From NCBI RefSeq assembly GCF_022179545.1, contig NZ_AP025518.1, positions 1,674,001 through 1,738,000 on the forward strand: a stretch of DNA of 64,000 nucleotides, read 5' to 3'. This DNA is from Mycolicibacterium fortuitum subsp. fortuitum. Lineage in GTDB: Bacteria > Actinomycetota > Actinomycetes > Mycobacteriales > Mycobacteriaceae. A model generated the notes under the pieces. It was not told where the DNA came from and made no database searches. It saw nothing but the letters and a program-made list of their open reading frames with translations. Below, piece after piece: positions 55,524 to 64,000 of this stretch (its first letter is position 1; every line of letters starts with the position of its first letter). The translations under genes and the position numbers were made by a program.

Positions 55524-56135
55524 TTACTGTCCGTCGGGACTGGATTCCAGCAGTGCGGTGAACAACCGGGTGAGAGTGTCCACGTCGACCGTCCCCGGTT
55601 GGAGCACCTCTTCGGTGGCGATGCCCGAGATGATGGTGACGACCAGTTGGGCGAGTGCCGCCAATTGTTTTCCGGGCAGTGACGTGCCGGCCTGTTCGAC
55701 GATGCGCAGGGCCTGATCGGCGGCCGCGCGGCGGCGGGCGACCAAGCGCTCGCGCAGTTCGGGGTCCCGTACCGCGCGCAACCAATACTCGATCAGCACG
55801 ATCTGGTACTCGTTCTGGTCGTGGATCGAATCCAGCGTTGACCGGCTCAAGGAGGCGGCGATCGCGGCCGTGTCGCCCTGCCCGCTGTCGAGTGCGGTCG
55901 CGATCAGGGCGCCGCGGCTCTCGAACTGTCGGTCCAACAAAGCCAGGAACAACTCGTCCTTGGATTCGAAGTTGGAGTACACCGCGCCCTTGGTGAATCC
56001 CGCGGCGTGACCGATGGCGTCGATGGTGGCCCCGGCGAACCCTTCTGCGGCGAAAACCTTGAGTGCCGCATCGAGGATTCGATCGCGCACCTCGTCGCGG
56101 GTGGGGCGGATGCGGGTGGGTTTGACAGCCGGCAT
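55524..56135 (-). CDS. TetR-family regulator of the ABC/YhgE module
   Basis: 203 residues from the ATG at 56135 (a GTG at 56144 is an alternative). Helix-turn-helix [20 protein letters not shown] and [20 protein letters not shown]. The C-terminal half resembles TetR_C domains. Divergent from the degenerate ATPase and YhgE genes across about 68 nt that hold two inverted repeats and a tandem repeat, so it very probably controls them. Signal unknown. Confidence 0.92.
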   Translation of the reverse strand: MPAVKPTRIRPTRDEVRDRILDAALKVFAAEGFAGATIDAIGHAAGFTKGAVYSNFESKDELFLALLDRQFESRGALIATALDSGQGDTAAIAASLSRSTLDSIHDQNEYQIVLIEYWLRAVRDPELRERLVARRRAAADQALRIVEQAGTSLPGKQLAALAQLVVTIISGIATEEVLQPGTVDVDTLTRLFTALLESSPDGQ

Positions 56136-56145
56136 GACCAACACA

Positions 56146-56196
56146 ATACTCGCTAGTATCGAATGGATACCAGTGAGTATCGAAAGGTATCGAAAG
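56146..56196. promoter_or_regulatory. Operator cluster between TetR and ATPase-like genes
   Basis: Two inverted repeats, ATACT-CGCT-AGTAT (56146-56159) and GATAC-CAGTGA-GTATC (56166-56181), followed by a perfect tandem repeat of GTATCGAAAG (56177-56186 and 56187-56196) that overlaps the second. GTATCGAA occurs three times in 40 nt. Symmetry and position fit TetR binding. Confidence 0.7.
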
Positions 56197-56203
56197 GTCG
56201 GAG

Positions 56204-56902
56204 ATGGAAGACAAGGACGAGGTCGCGGATACCCCGGAGGACGACCCGCAGGGCTCGCCGCAGATCACCGCCGCCGGGCTTGGCGTGGACGGTGAGCACG
56301 GCCCGCTGTTCTCCGGTATCGACCTGGAGCTCACCCCGGGCTTTCACGCCATCCAGATGCCCGGGGGCTGGGGGCAGACAGCGCTGCTGCTGACACTGGC
56401 CGGACGGCTGGCGCCGACGCATGGCACCGTGACCGTCTGCGGCGAGACTCGCCCACGCGACATCCGGCGGCACTGCGCCATCGCGGCGTTCGCCGACATC
56501 GACGAGTTGGAGGACTCCGTCACCGTCCAGACGGTGCTCGCCGAGCAGCGCCGTTGGCTTGCTCCCTGGTATCGCCGGATCCCGCTCGAGGCAGGCGAAT
56601 CCGCCCTGCGCGAGGTCTTCGGAGACCTCACTCCGCCTGCTCCGGACACTTACATCAGCGAACTGTCCGATCTCGACCTGTTTTTGCTCAAGGTCACCTT
56701 GGCGTTGTTCTCGAATCGTCCGATCCTGGTGGTCGGCGACCTCGAACAGGTCCGGGACAACGGTAGGCGCGCGATCGCGGTCGAGCGGCTCGGCGCCATC
56801 GCGATGCAGCGCAGTGTGGTTGTGGGAGTGACCAATCCGCTCGGCCATGAAGCTCCCGAACACAATCTGCACGACCACCGCATCTTGACCGGAAAGGAAT
56901 GA
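56204..56902 (+). CDS. Degenerate ABC-type ATPase-like protein
   Basis: 232 residues. The overall order is that of an ABC ATPase: FSGIDLELTPGFHAIQMPGG, Walker A position GGWGQTALLLTLAGRL, Walker B-like ILVVGDLEQV. However the invariant Walker A Lys is Gln, the LSGGQ signature is replaced by ISELSDLDLFLLKVTLAL, and the N-terminal 20 residues are an acidic leader. ATP hydrolysis is therefore doubtful. It overlaps the YhgE/Pip gene by 4 nt, so the pair probably forms one complex. Confidence 0.85.
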   Translation: MEDKDEVADTPEDDPQGSPQITAAGLGVDGEHGPLFSGIDLELTPGFHAIQMPGGWGQTALLLTLAGRLAPTHGTVTVCGETRPRDIRRHCAIAAFADIDELEDSVTVQTVLAEQRRWLAPWYRRIPLEAGESALREVFGDLTPPAPDTYISELSDLDLFLLKVTLALFSNRPILVVGDLEQVRDNGRRAIAVERLGAIAMQRSVVVGVTNPLGHEAPEHNLHDHRILTGKE

Positions 56903-58896
56903 CGAGCGTGAAAAGTCTTCGCGCACGCGGCACATCCCCAGCTGCCGGTCTCGCCTTCGGCTCGGAAATCAAACGCTTCGGGCGCAGCCGGATGACCCGG
57001 GCCGCGATCGTGGTGCTGATGCTGCTGCCGTTGGTGTACGGCGCGCTGTACCTCTGGGCCTATTGGGATCCCTTCGGTCAGGTCGACAAGATGCCGGTGG
57101 CGCTGGTCAATTCGGACCGGGGCGTGGAGGTTTCGGGTCAACATCTCAACGCCGGCGCCGAGATCGCCAAGAGCCTCACCGACGATGCCAGCCTGAACTG
57201 GCACGTCGTGGACGAGCAGGAGGCGCGCGACGGCGTCGAGCACGGCACCTATTACTTCATGCTTGAGCTGCCCCCGGATTTCAGTGAGGCGATCGCCTCT
57301 CCGCTGACCGGACAGCCCAAACAGGCCAACTTGAACGCGGTGTACAACGACGCCAACAACTACATCTCGTCGAACATCGGCCGCACCGCCATCGACCAGG
57401 TGCTCAACGCGGTGTCGACGCGGATCTCAGGCCAGGCTGTCAACCAGGTGCTGTCCGTGGTGGTCAGTTCCGGAGCCGGGATCAAGCAGGCCGCGGACGG
57501 CGCGGCCCAGCTTGCCGACGGCGCAGTGAAAGTCGATGACGGCGCCGGGCAACTGGCGGCCGGATTGCACACGGCGCGGTCAGGTTCGGCGCAGCTGGCC
57601 ACCGGCGCCAAGCAGCTCTCCGACGGGATCAAGAAGGCGACCGATCCGCTCGTCGCGGTGACCTCTGCGCTGTCGAAGGTCGGCGGCGACACCCAGAAGC
57701 TGGAAGACGGCACCGTAGCGCTGCGTCAGGCCAACGACCAGATCGGCGCCATCACCGGTGCGCAGGATTCCGCTGCCGCTGCATTGACATCGGTGATCGA
57801 CCAGTTGTCGGCCAGCCCGGATCCGATCGCAAACAACGCTGCCGGCACTCTGCGCGGTGTCCAGGGCGACCTGCGGGCCCACCAGTTCACGCCGCAGATC
57901 CGCCAACAGCTCACCGATGCCGAGAACGCGGCGATCTCGATGACCTCTTCACTGCGGAACCCCGGCAGTCCACTGAACTCCGCGCTCGATCAGGTGGGCA
58001 GCAAGAACTCCGACCTCAACGCCAAGCTGAACCAGTTGCGCAACGGAGCCCAGCAGCTCGCCACCGGCAATGCCGAACTGGCAGGTGGCATCGCCAAACT
58101 CGACACGGGCGCCGGGCAGCTGAAAGCCGGCACCACCCAGCTTGCAAGCGGCTCTGCCGAGCTGGCGACCAAGCTCGCCGACGGTGCCGGCCAGGTGCCG
58201 GATTGGACGCCTGCGCAGAAGGAGGCGATCGCCGACACCATCGGCGGCCCGGTTCACCTGCAGAACTCCTCTGAGAACGCCGCGCCCAACTTCGGTACCG
58301 GCATGGCGCCGTTCTTCATCACGCTGGCGCTGTTCTTCGGAGCGCTGGTGCTGTGGATGGTGTTGCGCCCGTTGCAGAACCGCCCGATCGCGGCGGAGGT
58401 GCCGGCGATCCGGGTGGTCTTCGCCAGCTACCTGCCCGCCGCGGTGATCGGATTGTTCCAGGCGGTCATTCTGTATTGCGTGGTGCGCTTCGCACTCGGC
58501 ATGCAGGTGGAGCATCCGGTCGCGATGCTGGCCTTCATGGTCCTGGTGTCGTGCACCTTCGTCGCCGCGACGCAGGCGATCAACGCCTTGGTCGGTCCCG
58601 CGGTGGGCCGGGTGTTGCTGATGGCTCTGCTGATGCTCCAGCTGGTCAGCGCCGGCGGCATGTATCCGGTGGAAACCACGTCGCGGCCCTTCCAGATGTT
58701 CCACAACTATGACCCGATGACATACGGCGTCAACGGATTACGCCAGCTCATCCTCGGTGGGATCGATCACCGGCTATGGCAGGCGATCATCACGTTGGTG
58801 GTGATCTGGATCGGCGCGCTGACCATCTCGGCCTTGTCGGCGAGGCGAAATCGACAGTGGAACATGATCAGGCTGATGCCCGCGATCAAGATGTGA
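56899..58896 (+). CDS. YhgE/Pip-family membrane protein (ABC-2-like permease)
   Basis: 665 residues. One N-terminal transmembrane helix (AAIVVLMLLPLVYGALYLWA), a long extracellular region with repeated Ala-x-Gln-Leu-x-x-Gly units (QLADGAVKVDDGAGQLAAG; QLATGNAELAGGIAKLDTG), then five C-terminal helices (FFITLALFFGALVLWM, AVIGLFQAVILYCVVRFALG, AMLAFMVLVSCTFVAATQAI and others). Related to ESX/phage-infection proteins and ABC-2 exporters. Coupled to the degenerate ATPase and under the divergent TetR. Cargo unknown; may act on envelope or a secreted factor. Confidence 0.92.
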   Translation: MTSVKSLRARGTSPAAGLAFGSEIKRFGRSRMTRAAIVVLMLLPLVYGALYLWAYWDPFGQVDKMPVALVNSDRGVEVSGQHLNAGAEIAKSLTDDASLNWHVVDEQEARDGVEHGTYYFMLELPPDFSEAIASPLTGQPKQANLNAVYNDANNYISSNIGRTAIDQVLNAVSTRISGQAVNQVLSVVVSSGAGIKQAADGAAQLADGAVKVDDGAGQLAAGLHTARSGSAQLATGAKQLSDGIKKATDPLVAVTSALSKVGGDTQKLEDGTVALRQANDQIGAITGAQDSAAAALTSVIDQLSASPDPIANNAAGTLRGVQGDLRAHQFTPQIRQQLTDAENAAISMTSSLRNPGSPLNSALDQVGSKNSDLNAKLNQLRNGAQQLATGNAELAGGIAKLDTGAGQLKAGTTQLASGSAELATKLADGAGQVPDWTPAQKEAIADTIGGPVHLQNSSENAAPNFGTGMAPFFITLALFFGALVLWMVLRPLQNRPIAAEVPAIRVVFASYLPAAVIGLFQAVILYCVVRFALGMQVEHPVAMLAFMVLVSCTFVAATQAINALVGPAVGRVLLMALLMLQLVSAGGMYPVETTSRPFQMFHNYDPMTYGVNGLRQLILGGIDHRLWQAIITLVVIWIGALTISALSARRNRQWNMIRLMPAIKM

Positions 58897-58897
58897 G

Positions 58898-59797
58898 TCA
58901 GACCGCCTGGAGCAGAGCCGCATCGGCCAGCGGACGGCTGCGCTGTCCGTGGATGTCGACGGGGACATCGCCGGCCAGCGTCACGCGGTGCATCACCCGG
59001 CGCTGGTCGTCGTAGTCGTCGACCGCGCGGTGCTGAGTGGCCCGGTTGTCCCACATGGCGACGTCGCCCGGTGCCCAGTTCCAGCGAATGGTGTTCTCCG
59101 GAACGGTGATCCGGCGCTGTAGCAATTCCAGCAGGGTGGCCGATTCGTGGCTGTCGAGGCCGAGGAAGCCGCGGGTGAAATCGCCGGCCAGCAGGGTCCG
59201 TTCGCCGGTCTCCGGGTGCACCCGCACCACCGGGTGCTCGGTACGGAAATCGGGCTTTTCGAAGGCCGCCCGCATCTGCTGTTGTTCCTCGCTGAGGGCG
59301 ATCGCCTGTGCTGCCGCGTAATCGAAGCGGTTGCTGTGGACAGCCCACAGGTTCTCGGTGAGCGCCTTGAGCGGTGCGGGCAGCCGGTCATAGGCCGCCG
59401 CGGTGGTGGCCCACAGGGTCGATCCGCCGTATGCGGGCAGTGTCACCGCCCGCAGGATCGAGATGGCGGGGTAGTCGGGGACGAAGGTGACGTCGGTGTG
59501 CCAGCGCGTGGCCTTCGCGTACTCCGAATCGAGCGGCGTGATGAGCGGGGCGTCCTCCTGCTTGAGGGCGTGGTGCCCGACAGGCTTGCCCATCAATCGG
59601 GCGAAGGCGTGCTGCTCCTCGTCGGTGAGATCGTGCTGGCCACCGAAGAAGACGACTTTGTGCTCGAGCAACGCGCGCCGGATCTCGGCGACCGTGGCCT
59701 GGTCGAGATCGCCGCGCAGTTTCACGCCTTCGATGCGCGCGCCGATGCGGCTCCCGAGTTTCTCGACCGTGAGAGAAGTGGTGGTGGAAGCAGTCAT
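58898..59797 (-). CDS. TauD/TfdA-family alpha-ketoglutarate-dependent dioxygenase
   Basis: 299 residues. Iron ligands in RWHTDVTFV (His, Asp) and the distal His in [12 protein letters not shown], whose Arg binds 2-oxoglutarate. Family resembles taurine dioxygenase and alkylsulfatases. It stands alone, 1 nt past the convergent YhgE stop, and is divergent from a TetR gene with a perfect palindrome between. Substrate unknown, possibly a sulfonate or an alkyl sulfate. Confidence 0.92.
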   Translation of the reverse strand: MTASTTTSLTVEKLGSRIGARIEGVKLRGDLDQATVAEIRRALLEHKVVFFGGQHDLTDEEQHAFARLMGKPVGHHALKQEDAPLITPLDSEYAKATRWHTDVTFVPDYPAISILRAVTLPAYGGSTLWATTAAAYDRLPAPLKALTENLWAVHSNRFDYAAAQAIALSEEQQQMRAAFEKPDFRTEHPVVRVHPETGERTLLAGDFTRGFLGLDSHESATLLELLQRRITVPENTIRWNWAPGDVAMWDNRATQHRAVDDYDDQRRVMHRVTLAGDVPVDIHGQRSRPLADAALLQAV

Positions 59798-59827
59798 CGG
59801 CTTGTCCTTTTCGCTGGTTGGGACAGG

Positions 59828-59845
59828 TGTAGTCGAGTGACTACA
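59828..59845. promoter_or_regulatory. Perfect 18-bp operator between TauD-like and TetR genes
   Basis: TGTAGTC-GAGT-GACTACA is a perfect 7-4-7 inverted repeat, 31 nt upstream of the TauD gene start and 26 nt upstream of the TetR ATG. A second, imperfect repeat (GTGGGCTA/TAGCCAC, 59853-59870) lies next to the TetR start. Confidence 0.75.
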
Positions 59846-59870
59846 GCTGCATGTGGGCTAGTGTAGCCAC

Positions 59871-60452
59871 ATGACTACACCGACGCCACCGGACAACGCT
59901 GCGGCCGGCCCGGTCGGCAAGGACGAGGTGGTGGCGGCCGCGCTGTCGGCGGCCGCAGAGCTGTTCGCCGAACGCGGTCCCGGCGCCACGTCGATTCGCG
60001 ACATCGCCGCCAGGTCGAAGGTCAACCACGGGCTGATCTACCGGCACTTCGGCACGAAAGAGCAACTCGTCGGCGCGGTGCTCGAGCATCTCGGTGGCCG
60101 GCTCACTGCACTCCTGGACGGGGACGTAGCCGACGCCGAGATCGAACAGAACATGGATCAGCACATGCGCGTGATGGCCCGGGCGCTGCTCGACGGTTAT
60201 CCGATCGGTCAACTGCAGACCCGGTTTCCGGGCGTCACCAGGCTGCTCGACGAGGTACTCCCTCGGTTCGACGACGAGCGGGAAGGCCGGCTGGCCGTCG
60301 CCAATGCCGTTGCCCTGAAGCTGGGTTGGCGCTTCTTCGAGCCGTTCCTGCGGTCGGCAGCCGGTCTGGACCCGATCAGTGACGACGAAGTGCGGGACGC
60401 GGTCGGCGCCGAGGTCTCACGGATCCTCGAACCCGGCGCCGCCGCGGACTAG
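59871..60452 (+). CDS. TetR-family regulator of the TauD-like gene
   Basis: 193 residues. Helix-turn-helix ELFAERGPGATSIRDIAARS and VNHGLIYRHFGTKEQLVGAV. The N-terminal 20 residues are Pro/Ala-rich. No ribosome-binding site is obvious, so the message may be leaderless. Divergent from the dioxygenase gene with a strong palindrome between. Its stop abuts the convergent catalase stop. Confidence 0.92.
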   Translation: MTTPTPPDNAAAGPVGKDEVVAAALSAAAELFAERGPGATSIRDIAARSKVNHGLIYRHFGTKEQLVGAVLEHLGGRLTALLDGDVADAEIEQNMDQHMRVMARALLDGYPIGQLQTRFPGVTRLLDEVLPRFDDEREGRLAVANAVALKLGWRFFEPFLRSAAGLDPISDDEVRDAVGAEVSRILEPGAAAD

Positions 60453-61907
60453 TCACCCGCCCTTGTTGAACTCGGCCTCGACCTTCTCGCCGAGTTGCTT
60501 GTCGACGTTCTTCCAGTATTCGAAGGCTCGCTCCAGCACGTGATCGGACACGCCCTTCGACAGGTGACCGACGATGTTGGAGACCAGCCGGGCCCGCGCC
60601 GCGTCGTCGAGCACGTCGCGCACCATCGTCCCGGCCTGACCCCAGTCGTCGTCCTCGGCGTGCAGCGTGTAGGCGGCGCGAACCATGTCACCGTCGGCGT
60701 GCCACAGCGATTCGGCGGTGCGGGCGGGATCGGCCTGCGGGCCGCCATAAGAGTTCGGCGCGTAAACCGGGTCGGAGACGTTCTTGATCCGCATGGCGCC
60801 GTCTTTCGAGTAGCTGTTCACCTCGACTTTCGGTGCGTTGACCGGGATCTGCTTGTAGTTGGTGCCGAGGCGGTGGCGGTGCGCGTCGGCATACGAGAAG
60901 TCGCGCGCCAGCAGCATCTTGTCCGGACTCAAGCCGGTACCGGGAACCCGGTTGTTCGGTTCGAATGCGGCCTGCTCCATCTGGGTGTGGTAGTCCTCGA
61001 CATTGCGGTCGAGCGTCAGGGTGCCGACGTCGATCAACGGATAGTCGCCGTGCGGCCACACCTTGGTCAGGTCGAACGGGTTGAACCGGTAGTCCTTGGC
61101 CTCCTCGAACGGCATGATCTGCACCTTCAGCGACCAGCTCGGAAACTCGCCGCGCTCGATCGCAGAGTAGAGATCGCGCTGGTGGGCGTCGCCGTCGATA
61201 CCGGCCATCTCATCGCCTTCCTCCTGCGTGAGGAACTCGATGCCTTGGTCGGTCTTGAAGTGATACTTGACCCAGAAGATCTCCCCGGCGGCGTTGATCC
61301 AGCTGTAGGTGTGGCTGGAGTAGCCGTTCATGTGTCGCCAGTCGCGGGGGATGCCGCGATCGCCCATGAGCCACGTCACCTGATGAGCCGATTCGGGGGA
61401 CAAGGTCCAGAAATCCCACTGCATGTCATGGTCGCGCAGGTTGTTGGCCGCACGCCGCTTCTGGGAGCGGATGAAGTGCTGAAACTTCAACGGATCGCGC
61501 ATGAAGAACACCGGGGTGTTGTTGCCGACCATGTCGAAGTTGCCGTCGGTGGTGTAGAACTTCGTCGCGAACCCGCGAGGGTCGCGCCAGGTGTCTGGGC
61601 TGCCGCGCTCACCGGCCACGGTCGAAAACCGGGTCAGGGTCTCGGTTTTGACGCCGGGCTGGAACAGCGCCGCCTTTGTGTAGGCGCTGACATCGTTGGT
61701 GACCTCGAAGTGGCCGAAGGCGCCGCCCCCCTTGGCGTGCGGCTGGCGCTCCGGGATGCGCTCCCGGTTGAACATCGCCATCTGCTCGATCAGGTAGTGA
61801 TCCTGAAGCAGAATCGGGCCGTCGGGACCGATGGTCAACGAATGTTCATCGCTGTACACCGGGATCCCGGCGTCGGTGGTTGTCGGCTTGGGCTGGGTAC
61901 CGGTCAC
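60453..61907 (-). CDS. katA: Monofunctional heme catalase
   Basis: 484 residues from a GTG at 61907 with GAAAGGAG upstream. Distal His in [20 protein letters not shown], Asn in [17 protein letters not shown], and proximal Tyr in [17 protein letters not shown]. Length and pattern match small-subunit clade 3 catalases, distinct from KatG. Decomposes hydrogen peroxide in the cytosol. Symbol is tentative. Confidence 0.94.
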   Translation of the reverse strand: MTGTQPKPTTTDAGIPVYSDEHSLTIGPDGPILLQDHYLIEQMAMFNRERIPERQPHAKGGGAFGHFEVTNDVSAYTKAALFQPGVKTETLTRFSTVAGERGSPDTWRDPRGFATKFYTTDGNFDMVGNNTPVFFMRDPLKFQHFIRSQKRRAANNLRDHDMQWDFWTLSPESAHQVTWLMGDRGIPRDWRHMNGYSSHTYSWINAAGEIFWVKYHFKTDQGIEFLTQEEGDEMAGIDGDAHQRDLYSAIERGEFPSWSLKVQIMPFEEAKDYRFNPFDLTKVWPHGDYPLIDVGTLTLDRNVEDYHTQMEQAAFEPNNRVPGTGLSPDKMLLARDFSYADAHRHRLGTNYKQIPVNAPKVEVNSYSKDGAMRIKNVSDPVYAPNSYGGPQADPARTAESLWHADGDMVRAAYTLHAEDDDWGQAGTMVRDVLDDAARARLVSNIVGHLSKGVSDHVLERAFEYWKNVDKQLGEKVEAEFNKGG

Positions 61908-62027
61908 CCCGTCGCTCCTTTCGCTGTTCAGCGGATGAATCGCTGGCAGCGCGATACTCCGCTGTCACCTGTCGAAGTCGGGTACCCCGCGGCGTTCGGG
62001 CTTCAAACCCGGTAGAAGGCAGTCCTG

Positions 62028-64000
62028 TCAGCTCGTTTGGCCGGAGCGGCGCCGTAAGGGTTCCCGCCCGGGTGGCTGCGGAGGCGGTGGCAGCAGCGGC
62101 TGGCGGGGAACCACGGCGACGGTGGTCGGCTCCTGGGTGGTGAGCACGATCTCCTCTCCGGCGTGACGGATGGCCAGAGTTCCGTCCGGCCCGTCGCGCA
62201 GGATGTAGGTTACATCGTGGTGGTTCGCTTCGACCGTGACCCGAAAATCCTTCCAGCGCAGCCGGAACCGCAGACACGATATGCCTTCGGGCAGATGCGG
62301 GTCGAGATACAGCATCCCCTCGTCATCGCGTAGCCCGCCGAAGCCGCCCACCAGTGCCGTCCACGCACCGGCCAGCGAAGCCATGTGAAGGCCGTCTCGG
62401 GTGTTGCGGTGCAGATCTCGCAGGTCGATCAGTGCGGCCTCGTAGGTGTAGTCGTGCGCGAGCTCCAGATGTCCCACCTCGGCACACATCACCGCTTGGG
62501 TGCACGCCGACAATGACGAATCCCGAGTGGTCCGCCGTTCGTAATAGTCGACGTTGCGTGCCTTTTCTTCCGGGGTGAACGCGTGGCTCTGCCATTGCAT
62601 GGCCAGCACCAGATCGGCCTGCTTGATCACCTGAGACGGATACAGCCGGACATATGGTTCGTGGAGCAACAGCGGGTAGGAGGTGTTGGCCGTGAAGTTC
62701 CACTCGGCCAGCGTGGTGAACCCCGCGCACTGGGGATGCACGCCGAGTTCTTCGTCGTAGGGGATGTGGGCGGCAGCGGCAGCGTCACGCCAGGCCGCGG
62801 TCTCCTCAGTGGTCACACCCAACGCGTAGGACGCATCGGGATGACGGGTGCACGCGTCGGCGGCCACCCGAAGGTTGTGTGCGGCCATCAGGTTGGTGAA
62901 AACGTTGTCGCGTACCACCGCGGTGTACTCATCCGGGCCGGTCACGCCGTCCAGGTGCCAGATCCCATGGCGATCGTGGTGACCCAGTGACATCCACAGT
63001 CGCGCGGTGTCCACCAGGACTTCGAGCCCGCACTCCTGCTCAAGCGAATCGTCACCGGTGACGATGCGATAGCGCTCGAACGCCGCGGCGATGTCGGCAT
63101 TGATGTGCCATGCCGCTGTACCCGCGGGCCAGTAGGCCGAACATTCCTCACCGCGGATCGTTCGCCACGGGAAACTGGCGCCCTTCAGATCGAGCAGCGT
63201 CGCGCGTTCGCGGGCCAGTTCCAGGGTGGAGGCCCGCCATCGCAGCGCATCGGCAGCTGCCTGCGGCTTGGTGTACGTCAGTACCGGCAGCACGAAACCC
63301 TCGGTATCCCAGAACGAATGGCCGTCGTAGCCGGTTCCGGTCAGGCCCTTGCCCGCGATGGCACGTCGCTCGGCCCGCGCGCTGGCCTGCAACACGTGGA
63401 ACAGCCCGAAGCGCACCGCCTGCTGGCTGTCGGGGTCGCCCTCGACTTCGACGTCGGCGCAGTCCCAGAACTCGTCGAGATACGCGCGCTGCGAGTCGAG
63501 CAGCCCCTGCCACCCGCTGTAGCGGGCGCCCGTGATGGCCGCGGCGGCCTGGTCGCGCAGCGCCGGACGTGAGCGCAGGCTTGACCATCCGTAGCCGAGG
63601 TATTTGACGATTCGCAGCTTCTGGCCCGGCCGCAGTCCGCAGATGACGGTGGTGCGGGCCAGATCTTCCCAGGATTCGGTGCTGACCTCGACGCGGCCGG
63701 GCACGTCGACGTCGTGGTCCATCGCGGCCGCCATCATCAAGCCGCTGCCGATCGTGCGGTGCACCAGCAGCGCACCGTGGTCGGTGTTCTCGTGGTGCAC
63801 GGCATGCAGTGGATGTTTGAGCACTGCCGAGACCCGGGGATCGTCGGAGGTCTCCGGTTGGTCCTCATTGGTGACGAGTTCGGATTGGACTGTCACGCGG
63901 ACGAATTCGTCGATCGCTTCGACGACGTATTCGATGGCTGCGACTCCGCGGTGCGCGAACGACACGAGCCGGGTGGAATCCACCTTGACCTGTTTTCCGG
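62028..64000 (-). CDS. Glycoside hydrolase family 65 phosphorylase-like protein (5' end outside the window)
   Basis: The reading frame is open to the right edge, so the N-terminal part (about 130 residues of a usual 780 to 790) is missing. An internal GTG at 63983 is not the start. GH65 core: YDGHSFWDTEGFVLPVLTYT, the general-acid Glu in LDGVTGPDEYTAVVRDN, QVIKQADLVLAMQWQSHAFT and HRNTRDGLHMASLAGAWTAL. Family members phosphorolyse maltose, trehalose or kojibiose. Similar to Rv3401, whose neighbour Rv3400 is a beta-phosphoglucomutase-like gene; that would lie past the edge. The C-terminus is a Pro/Arg-rich tail. Confidence 0.92.
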   Translation of the reverse strand, partial: GKQVKVDSTRLVSFAHRGVAAIEYVVEAIDEFVRVTVQSELVTNEDQPETSDDPRVSAVLKHPLHAVHHENTDHGALLVHRTIGSGLMMAAAMDHDVDVPGRVEVSTESWEDLARTTVICGLRPGQKLRIVKYLGYGWSSLRSRPALRDQAAAAITGARYSGWQGLLDSQRAYLDEFWDCADVEVEGDPDSQQAVRFGLFHVLQASARAERRAIAGKGLTGTGYDGHSFWDTEGFVLPVLTYTKPQAAADALRWRASTLELARERATLLDLKGASFPWRTIRGEECSAYWPAGTAAWHINADIAAAFERYRIVTGDDSLEQECGLEVLVDTARLWMSLGHHDRHGIWHLDGVTGPDEYTAVVRDNVFTNLMAAHNLRVAADACTRHPDASYALGVTTEETAAWRDAAAAAHIPYDEELGVHPQCAGFTTLAEWNFTANTSYPLLLHEPYVRLYPSQVIKQADLVLAMQWQSHAFTPEEKARNVDYYERRTTRDSSLSACTQAVMCAEVGHLELAHDYTYEAALIDLRDLHRNTRDGLHMASLAGAWTALVGGFGGLRDDEGMLYLDPHLPEGISCLRFRLRWKDFRVTVEANHHDVTYILRDGPDGTLAIRHAGEEIVLTTQEPTTVAVVPRQPLLPPPPQPPGREPLRRRSGQTS

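Overview
The window is a GC-rich actinobacterial chromosome segment, almost certainly from a fast-growing Mycobacterium/Mycolicibacterium. The evidence is a conserved mycobacterial housekeeping backbone in its usual order: glmS, nnr, gadB, alr, the tsaE-tsaB-rimI-tsaD group, groES-groEL1 (with the His-rich GroEL1 tail), whiB3, an Rv3415c-like gene, sigD-rsdA, a DUF5319 gene, guaB2, guaB3, choD, a phoU-like gene and a GH65 enzyme. No rRNA, tRNA, CRISPR array, prophage or insertion sequence was recognised. Genes are dense, and many neighbours overlap by 4 nt (ATGA/GTGA), implying long translationally coupled operons.

Region 1 (1-14507) looks like an amine catabolic island. A leftward operon encodes an APC permease, a cytochrome P450, a glutamine-synthetase-like ligase, a solute-binding-fold protein without a signal peptide, two tandem class I gamma-glutamyl hydrolases and a PDR-type reductase. 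A divergent GntR/FadR regulator and a soluble Cache-domain protein follow. A rightward operon then encodes a GABA-type aminotransferase, a glutaryl-CoA-dehydrogenase-like flavoprotein, a semialdehyde dehydrogenase and a CaiB-type CoA-transferase. Read together this suggests: amine import, gamma-glutamylation, P450 oxidation, deglutamylation, then an omega-amino acid (probably 5-aminovalerate) to glutarate semialdehyde, glutarate, glutaryl-CoA and crotonyl-CoA. It resembles the Puu pathway with the flavin oxidase replaced by a P450. This is the best candidate here for an incompletely described system.

Region 2 (14.5-23.9 kb) is mixed: an SDR and an alpha/beta-hydrolase that both lack canonical catalytic residues, glmS, another hydrolase, a flavin-binding protein with a second PDR reductase under a divergent TetR with clear operators, and a divergent EamA exporter/MocR regulator pair.

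Region 3 (24-32.2 kb) is the nnr-gadB-alr-t6A operon. Region 4 (32.2-36 kb) holds a 13E12-type HNH gene with a perfect SOS box and the HrcA/CIRCE-controlled groES-groEL1 operon. Region 5 (36-46.2 kb) is accessory: SRPBCC, secreted and DUF6891 proteins, a membrane-anchored beta-propeller, a BBE-type flavoenzyme, two dehydrogenases, an enoyl-CoA hydratase, a deazaflavin-dependent reductase, OsmC, and an ECF41-like sigma factor divergent from a DoxX-like protein.

Region 6 (46.3-55.5 kb) is the whiB3-sigD-guaB-choD block, ending in a phoU-like gene with an apparent one-base frameshift. Region 7 (55.5-64 kb) has a TetR divergent from a degenerate ABC-type ATPase (Walker A Lys replaced by Gln) coupled to a YhgE/Pip membrane protein, a TauD dioxygenase divergent from its own TetR, a catalase, and a GH65 phosphorylase that runs off the right edge.
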